Shown: piece by piece, positions 5,991-9,751 of the stretch
Layout of the letters: every line of letters starts with the position of its first letter
Numbering within the stretch: the stretch's first letter is position 1
Origin: CAMAVH01 sp036500145
Lineage (GTDB): Bacteria; Pseudomonadota; Alphaproteobacteria; SMXQ01
Reading direction: 5' to 3'
DNA length: 9,751 nucleotides
Assembly (NCBI GenBank): GCA_036500145.1
Contig: DASYCO010000091.1
Span: 1-9,751 of the forward strand
Made by a program: the position numbers and the translations under genes
The notes under the pieces: model-generated
Database searches by the model: none
What the model was told of the DNA's origin: nothing
What the model saw: the letters and a program-made list of their open reading frames with translations, nothing else

Positions 5991-7211
5991 TCAGCCCACC
6001 AGCTCGCGGTAGACGGCGAGCGTCTGCGCGCACATCACTTCGTTGGTGAAATGGGCCCGCACGTTGGCGATGGCGTTGCGCGACAGCTCGCGGCGTTCGT
6101 CGGGCGCGAGCGAGATCGCATGGTCGATGGCCGCCGCCCAGTCCGCCGCGTCGCCGGGCGCCGCCAGCCAGCCGGTGACGCCGGGGATCACCGTCTCGCG
6201 GGCGCCGCCATGGTCGGCGGCGACGACGGGGCGGCCCATGGCCTGCGCTTCCGTCACCGTGCGGCCGAAGGCTTCCGGCTGCGTCGAGGGCGCCACCACC
6301 ACGTCGGCCAGCATGTAGGCGGCCGGCATGTCGCGGCAGTCGTCGATCAGACGCAGGCTGTCGCCGAGGCCGAGGCGCACGATCTGGCCCTCGATCTCCT
6401 CGCGCAGCGCCGAGCTGCCCTGGCCGACGCCGACGAGCAGAGTGAACAGGTCGCGTCGCTGCAGCAGCGCCAGGGCCTGCAGCAGCAGGCCTTGGCCTTT
6501 CCAGCGCGACAGGCGCGCCGGCAGCATGACGATGCGGCGGTCTTCCGGCAGGCGCCACTGGGTCGCGAGCTTGATGACGCGCTCCTGGCTGACGCGCGCC
6601 GGATCGAAGCTCGCGAGGTCGACGCCGCGATGGATGACGCGCACGCGCGCGCCGTCGATCCGGTAGACGTCGCGCATGTGCTCGGCGATGAACTGCGAGA
6701 TGGCGATGACGCGCTCGCCGCGCGTCATCACCGCGTTGTAGAAGCGCTTCATGCCGGACGCCGCGCCGTAGGTGCCGTGGAAGGTGGTGACGAAATGCAC
6801 GCCTTCCTTATGGGCGGCCTTCTCGGCGCTCCAGGCGGGCGCGCGCGAGCGCGCATGGACGATGTCGACGCCCTCGGCGGCGATCACCTGGCGCAGGCGG
6901 CCGACGTTTCCGGCCATGACGAAGGGATTCTTGGAGGCGAGCGGCAGGGTGACGTGGGTCGCGCCGACGCGGACGAGCTCGCGCACCAGGGGCCCGCCCT
7001 CGGAGGCGACGACGGCGCGCCAGCCGGCGGCGACCAGGGCCTTGGCGACGTCGACCGTGCCGCGCTCGACCCCGCCGGCCGCGCCCGTGGGGCTGCCGAG
7101 CGCCGGCAGGACCTGCAAAACGGTCGGGACTCGCGCCGGCGAAGGGCGGCTTCCGTGCAAGGGGGATTCGGTGCTAGCAGTGGCGCCGGTGGCCCGGCTG
7201 TCGGGGGTCAT
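5991..7211 (-). CDS. Glycosyltransferase family 4
   Basis: This 406-residue GT-B fold retaining glycosyltransferase is likely to act on a surface glycan such as LPS core. The N-terminal half holds the glycine-rich GSPTGAAGGVER (39-50), GVDIVHARSRAPAWSAEKAA (114-133) and TTFHGTYG (142-149). The C-terminal half holds the phosphate-binding R233 and K238 in ARLSRWKGQG (232-241). It also holds the EX7E motif, E313 and E321, in EAFGRTVTEAQAMGRPVV (313-330). The first 28 residues are Pro/Ser/Ala-rich and poorly folded-looking, so the true start may be later, for example the TTG at 7160. The ATG at 7211 is the only in-frame ATG before the conserved region but lacks a good Shine-Dalgarno. It forms an operon with the GT9 gene, 2 bp apart. 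Confidence 0.9.
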   Translation of the reverse strand: MTPDSRATGATASTESPLHGSRPSPARVPTVLQVLPALGSPTGAAGGVERGTVDVAKALVAAGWRAVVASEGGPLVRELVRVGATHVTLPLASKNPFVMAGNVGRLRQVIAAEGVDIVHARSRAPAWSAEKAAHKEGVHFVTTFHGTYGAASGMKRFYNAVMTRGERVIAISQFIAEHMRDVYRIDGARVRVIHRGVDLASFDPARVSQERVIKLATQWRLPEDRRIVMLPARLSRWKGQGLLLQALALLQRRDLFTLLVGVGQGSSALREEIEGQIVRLGLGDSLRLIDDCRDMPAAYMLADVVVAPSTQPEAFGRTVTEAQAMGRPVVAADHGGARETVIPGVTGWLAAPGDAADWAAAIDHAISLAPDERRELSRNAIANVRAHFTNEVMCAQTLAVYRELVG

Positions 7212-8004
7212 GCTTCAGTCTATTGCCCGAAAGGTCCCGCCGTTGCAACAGAAGCCCGCATCGCTCGCCCGTCCCGGCCAGCCAACCCTCGCCTACCTCG
7301 CCCAGGACGGGCGCGGCCCGACGGTCGTGTTCTTTTCGGGTTTCATGTCCGACATGGTCGGCAAGAAGGCGGAGGCCCTGGCGGCCTTCTGCCGGGACCG
7401 CGGCCAGGCCATGCTGCGCTTCGACTACCGCGCCCATGGCCTGTCGGAAGGCGTCTTCGCCGAGGCCGGCCTGGAAGACTGGCTGGCCGACGCGCTGGCC
7501 GTGATCGACGCGGCGACGACCGGCCCGCTGCTGTTCGTCGGCTCCTCCATGGGCGGCTGGCTCATGCTGCTCGCCGCCCAGGCGCGGCGCGAGCGGGTGG
7601 TCGGCATCGTCGGCATCGCCGCCGCGCCGGACTTCACCGAGGAGCTGATCTGGAGCGAGTTGTCCTTCGAGGCGCGCGAACGGCTGATGCGCGACGGCGC
7701 CATGGTGCAGGCGACCTCCTACAGCGAGGAGCCCTATCTGATCACCCGCAAGCTGATCGAGGATGGCCGCCGGATGCTGCTGCTCGGCGGCCCTATCGAG
7801 CTGGCCTGCCCGGTCCATCTGCTGCACGGCATGAACGACGGCGACGTGCCCTACGAGCTCAGCTTGCGCATCGCAGAACGGCTGACCGGCAGCGAGGTCG
7901 CCGTGACCCTGGTCAAGGACGGCGACCATCGCCTGTCGCGCGAGCCCGACCTAGCGCTGATCCTCGGCGCCGTCGCCCTGCTCAGTTCAAAAGCGGGCTT
8001 CTAG
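7210..8004 (+). CDS. Alpha/beta hydrolase, ABHD10-like (acyl-protein thioesterase type)
   Basis: This is a 264-residue serine hydrolase. The nucleophile elbow is GSSMGG with S113. The acid is probably D210 in HGMNDGDVP (206-214), and the histidine is H240 in DGDHRLS. The oxyanion-side segment FFSGFMSDMVGKKA (41-54) and FDYRAHGLSEG (71-81) recall ABHD10, a mitochondrial acyl-protein thioesterase and glucuronide esterase with many alphaproteobacterial relatives. The substrate here is unknown. Two starts are possible. The ATG at 7210 overlaps the GT4 start head to head and has a GGGGG only 3 nt away. The TTG at 7243 has AAAGG with an 8-nt spacer and would give 253 residues. The ATG is reported, but the TTG is a serious alternative. 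The gene ends inside a duplicated 19-bp element. Confidence 0.88.
   Translation: MLQSIARKVPPLQQKPASLARPGQPTLAYLAQDGRGPTVVFFSGFMSDMVGKKAEALAAFCRDRGQAMLRFDYRAHGLSEGVFAEAGLEDWLADALAVIDAATTGPLLFVGSSMGGWLMLLAAQARRERVVGIVGIAAAPDFTEELIWSELSFEARERLMRDGAMVQATSYSEEPYLITRKLIEDGRRMLLLGGPIELACPVHLLHGMNDGDVPYELSLRIAERLTGSEVAVTLVKDGDHRLSREPDLALILGAVALLSSKAGF
7230..7234 (+). promoter_or_regulatory. AAAGG Shine-Dalgarno favouring an alternative TTG start at 7243
   Basis: AAAGG is followed by 8 nt and TTG (7243-7245), in frame with the hydrolase. The conserved part of the protein begins after this point (about residue 25 of the long form). This start would remove the start-codon overlap with the GT4 gene. Confidence 0.4.
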
Positions 8005-8005
8005 C
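7987..8005. repeat. 19-bp direct repeat, copy 1 (contains hydrolase stop)
   Basis: TCAAAAGCGGGCTTCTAGC. It matches copy 2 at 8015-8033 in 18 of 19 bases, with a 28-bp period. The plus-strand TAG stop of the hydrolase (8002-8004) lies inside it. Confidence 0.8.
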
Positions 8006-8009
8006 CCGC
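7989..8009 (-). terminator. Intrinsic terminator of the YeeZ-like SDR gene
   Basis: On the minus strand GCGGGCT (8009-8003) pairs with AGCCCGC (7999-7993) over a 3-nt loop, and TTTT (7992-7989) follows. It lies 20 bp after the SDR stop and reaches into the last codons of the convergent hydrolase. In the plus direction the hairpin forms but has no T tract. Its 8003-8009 arm could instead pair with 8021-8027, so two hairpins compete. Confidence 0.6.
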
Positions 8010-8014
8010 AGGGG

Positions 8015-8033
8015 TCAAAGGCGGGCTTCTAGC
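8015..8033. repeat. 19-bp direct repeat, copy 2 (contains SDR stop)
   Basis: TCAAAGGCGGGCTTCTAGC. It differs from copy 1 at one base. The complement of its CTA (8029-8031) is the TAG stop of the minus-strand SDR gene. The stop uses the same CTAG palindrome that provides the hydrolase stop in copy 1. Confidence 0.8.
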
Positions 8034-8943
8034 GTTCGCCTGCCAGGATGGCGGCAAGCCCCGCCTTGTAATCCGGATATTTCAGCGCGACGCCCAGCTC
8101 GCGCTTGATGCGTTCGTTGCGCACGCGCTTGCTGTCGTCATAGAAGCTGCGCGCCATTGGCGACAGTTGCGCCTCCGCAAAGGGCACGAGCGGCGGCGGC
8201 GTCACGCCCAGCAGCTCGCAGGCGTAGCGGATCACTTCCTCCGGCGGCGCCGGATTGTCGTCGCAGACGTTGTAGGCGCGGCCCGGCGACGACCGCGCGG
8301 CGGAGGCGCGCAAGGTCGCCGCGATGTCGTCCACATGGATGCGCGAGAACACCTGGCCCGGCTTGTCGATGCGCTGGGCCCGGCCGGCGCGCACGGTCGC
8401 CAGCGCGTTGCTCTCAGGCCCGTAGATGCCGGCGAGGCGGAAGAGATGCACCGGCAGGCCATTCTCGCGACCCAGCGCCAGCCAGCCGTTCTCCGCGTCG
8501 AGGCGGCGGCGGCCGCGCTCGCCGCTCGGCGTCAGGGCGCTGTCCTCGTCGACCCAGCCGCCCTGGCGGTCGCCGTAGACGCCCGTGGTCGAGAGATAGC
8601 CGAGCCAGCGCAACGGACTGGAGGCTGAACCAAGGGCCGCGATTTCGGCGCCATGCCAGCGCAGCACGGGATCGCCTTCCGCGTCGGGCGGCGCCGAGAT
8701 CAGGAGATGGGTCGCGCCGGCCAGGGCGGCGGAGGCCTCCGCCATCGGCGCGGTTCCGTCGAAGCGCCAGGCCTGAATCTTTTCCTTGGCCAGCCGCGCC
8801 GCCTTCTCGTCGCTGCGGCAGGTGCCGGCAATGGCCCAGCCTTCCGCCTGCAGCAGGCGCGCGAAGGCCAGCGCGGAGGTGCCGAGGCCGAAGCAGAACA
8901 GGCGCGGCGGGGCAGCGGAGACGACGGACGACATGGCGGCCAT
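8029..8943 (-). CDS. Atypical SDR / NAD(P)-binding epimerase-like protein (YeeZ-like)
   Basis: This 304-residue Rossmann-fold protein is of the extended or atypical short-chain dehydrogenase type. The dinucleotide-binding turn is FGLGTSALA (18-26). Further SDR landmarks are LLISAPP (80-86), LSTTGVYG (117-124), FRLAGIYGPES (168-178) and RIHVDDIA (201-208). The active-site Tyr123 is present, but the Lys expected four residues later is Gln127, as in other YeeZ-like members. Oxidoreductase chemistry is therefore doubtful and the reaction is unknown. The start is ATG at 8943 or ATG at 8934 (MAAMSS); neither has a clear ribosome site. The much longer upstream open frame crosses the divergent TPR gene and is rejected. 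It is convergent with the hydrolase and divergent from the TPR gene. Confidence 0.85.
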   Translation of the reverse strand: MAAMSSVVSAAPPRLFCFGLGTSALAFARLLQAEGWAIAGTCRSDEKAARLAKEKIQAWRFDGTAPMAEASAALAGATHLLISAPPDAEGDPVLRWHGAEIAALGSASSPLRWLGYLSTTGVYGDRQGGWVDEDSALTPSGERGRRRLDAENGWLALGRENGLPVHLFRLAGIYGPESNALATVRAGRAQRIDKPGQVFSRIHVDDIAATLRASAARSSPGRAYNVCDDNPAPPEEVIRYACELLGVTPPPLVPFAEAQLSPMARSFYDDSKRVRNERIKRELGVALKYPDYKAGLAAILAGER

Positions 8944-9041
8944 ATGAGGCCAGCGGCGGGCCCGGCGCAAGGGCGTCCCGGAATGCCGAAATGGCGGAAA
9001 AGCGAGTGGACAAGCCCTTCTCCCGTGCCCATCTTCTCGCC

Positions 9042-9751
9042 ATGCCGACCTTCCGCCCCCCCCACGCCCCGTCCCGTCGTGCCCGATACGGCACATGGGC
9101 TGTCCTGCCGCTCGCGGCCGCCCTGCTTGCCGGCAACATTCTCGCCGCCCAGGCCCAGACGCCGGCGAAGCCGCCCGCGACCGTGAGCCCGCCCACCCCG
9201 ACGAAACCGGCGCCCGCGAAACCGGCCCCCGCCGCCCCGCAGGCGCAGGCTCCCGCGGCGGCGCCCGCGCCAACGATGAACATCGACGAGCACAACGCCG
9301 ACTATGCGGCCTGCCTCGCCCTCGCCGCCCAGAACCCCGACGCCGCCATCGCGCGCGCCAAGTCCTGGTGGGAAAGCGGCGCGAACTTCGCCGCGCGCCA
9401 TTGCCTCGGCATCGCGCTGGCGCAGAAGCAGCAGTATGTCCAGGCGGGCAAGATCTTCGAGGACCTGGCGGCCGATGGCCAGCAGCCCGTGGCGCCGCTC
9501 AAGGCCGACCTCTACGGCCAGGCGGGCCAGGCCTATTACCTGGCCGGCCTGAACGACCGCGCCATTGGCGCCTTCGACCGCGCGCTGGCGCTCAAGCCGC
9601 GCGACCCCGACCTGCTGATCGACCGCGCCGTGGCGCGCGACGACGCCGACAAGCATTTCGAGGCGATCGACGACCTCAACGTCGCCATCGAAGAAGCGCC
9701 GGACCGTGCCGAGGCCTGGCTCTACCGCGCCGCCGCCTATCGCCATGTGGA
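9042..9751 (+). CDS. Secreted TPR-repeat protein (partial, runs off right edge)
   Basis: The frame is open for 236 codons to the window end. It begins with a signal peptide: Arg-rich n-region, hydrophobic core WAVLPLAAALLAGNILAAQA (19-38), cleavage likely after AQA. A Pro/Ala/Lys linker (about 41-78) follows, then helical repeats. TPR-like units are visible at about 118-151, 155-188 (GQAGQAYYLAGLNDRAIGAF, then ALALKP), 189-222 (AIDDLNVAIEEAP) and from 223 on (AWLYRAAAYRH). It is probably a periplasmic or lipid-free extracytoplasmic scaffold; no partner is known. In-frame upstream starts exist, the ATG at 8991 and the GTG at 9006, the latter with GGAAAA just before it. They would lengthen the n-region by 17 or 12 residues. 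9042 is chosen for the more usual signal peptide. Confidence 0.8.
   Translation, partial: MPTFRPPHAPSRRARYGTWAVLPLAAALLAGNILAAQAQTPAKPPATVSPPTPTKPAPAKPAPAAPQAQAPAAAPAPTMNIDEHNADYAACLALAAQNPDAAIARAKSWWESGANFAARHCLGIALAQKQQYVQAGKIFEDLAADGQQPVAPLKADLYGQAGQAYYLAGLNDRAIGAFDRALALKPRDPDLLIDRAVARDDADKHFEAIDDLNVAIEEAPDRAEAWLYRAAAYRHV
9201..9230 (+). repeat. 15-bp tandem duplication in the Pro/Ala linker
   Basis: ACGAAACCGGCGCCC is followed directly by GCGAAACCGGCCCCC, differing at two bases, and encodes TKPAP-AKPAP. It is a small in-frame expansion within the low-complexity linker of the secreted TPR protein. Confidence 0.7.

Noticed and set aside
6051..8108. 685-codon plus-strand open frame
   Set aside because: Antisense to the GT4 gene and out of frame with the hydrolase, both of which have clear family motifs; composition is typical of a shadow.
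8944..9273. N-terminal extension of the SDR protein (110 residues)
   Set aside because: The added residues are Arg/Pro/Gly-rich, precede the Rossmann start, and overlap the divergent TPR gene.
8700..9746. 348-codon minus-strand open frame opposite the TPR gene
   Set aside because: It is antisense to a frame with a signal peptide and TPR repeats and then crosses the SDR gene in the wrong frame.
1..9751. Mobile element, phage, defence or CRISPR system
   Set aside because: No transposase, integrase, nuclease, toxin or spaced repeat array is encoded; base composition is even across the genes.

Overview
The window looks like a chromosomal segment from a high-GC alphaproteobacterium. GC is high throughout, Shine-Dalgarno signals are weak, genes are tightly packed, and the SbmA/BacA and NEW3-ABC genes are of the proteobacterial type. 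Species cannot be named from the sequence. I see no mobile element, CRISPR array, phage gene, rRNA or tRNA. Eight genes are supported, and most of the other long open frames are antisense or out-of-frame shadows caused by the GC bias.

Layout from left to right. (1) The first 51 codons of thrS (minus strand) run off the left edge, with a recognisable TTGACA promoter upstream. (2) A minus-strand operon follows at 3441 to 316: a secreted, membrane-anchored protein with three NEW3-like beta domains, an ABC ATPase whose ATG overlaps the previous stop (ATGA), and a six-helix ABC-2 permease that starts 38 bp inside the ATPase gene. (3) A 329-bp divergent intergenic region (3442-3770) holds two spaced palindromes and an orphan plus-strand terminator hairpin. 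(4) An sbmA/bacA-type peptide transporter lies on the plus strand. (5) A convergent minus-strand pair encodes a GT4 and a GT9 glycosyltransferase. (6) A divergent ABHD10-like alpha/beta hydrolase has a start codon that overlaps the GT4 start codon. (7) A convergent YeeZ-like atypical SDR shares a duplicated 19-bp element with the hydrolase stop. (8) A secreted TPR protein on the plus strand runs off the right edge.

The theme of the middle of the window is the cell envelope. It holds an ABC exporter-like complex with an extracytoplasmic partner, an inner-membrane peptide importer whose relatives affect lipid A and antimicrobial peptide response, and two glycosyltransferases of the kind used for LPS core or other surface glycans. 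A joint role is an inference from position only. The most unusual items are the NEW3-ABC module, the triple ATG repeat at the ATPase start, the orphan terminator upstream of sbmA, and the duplicated convergent-stop hairpin.
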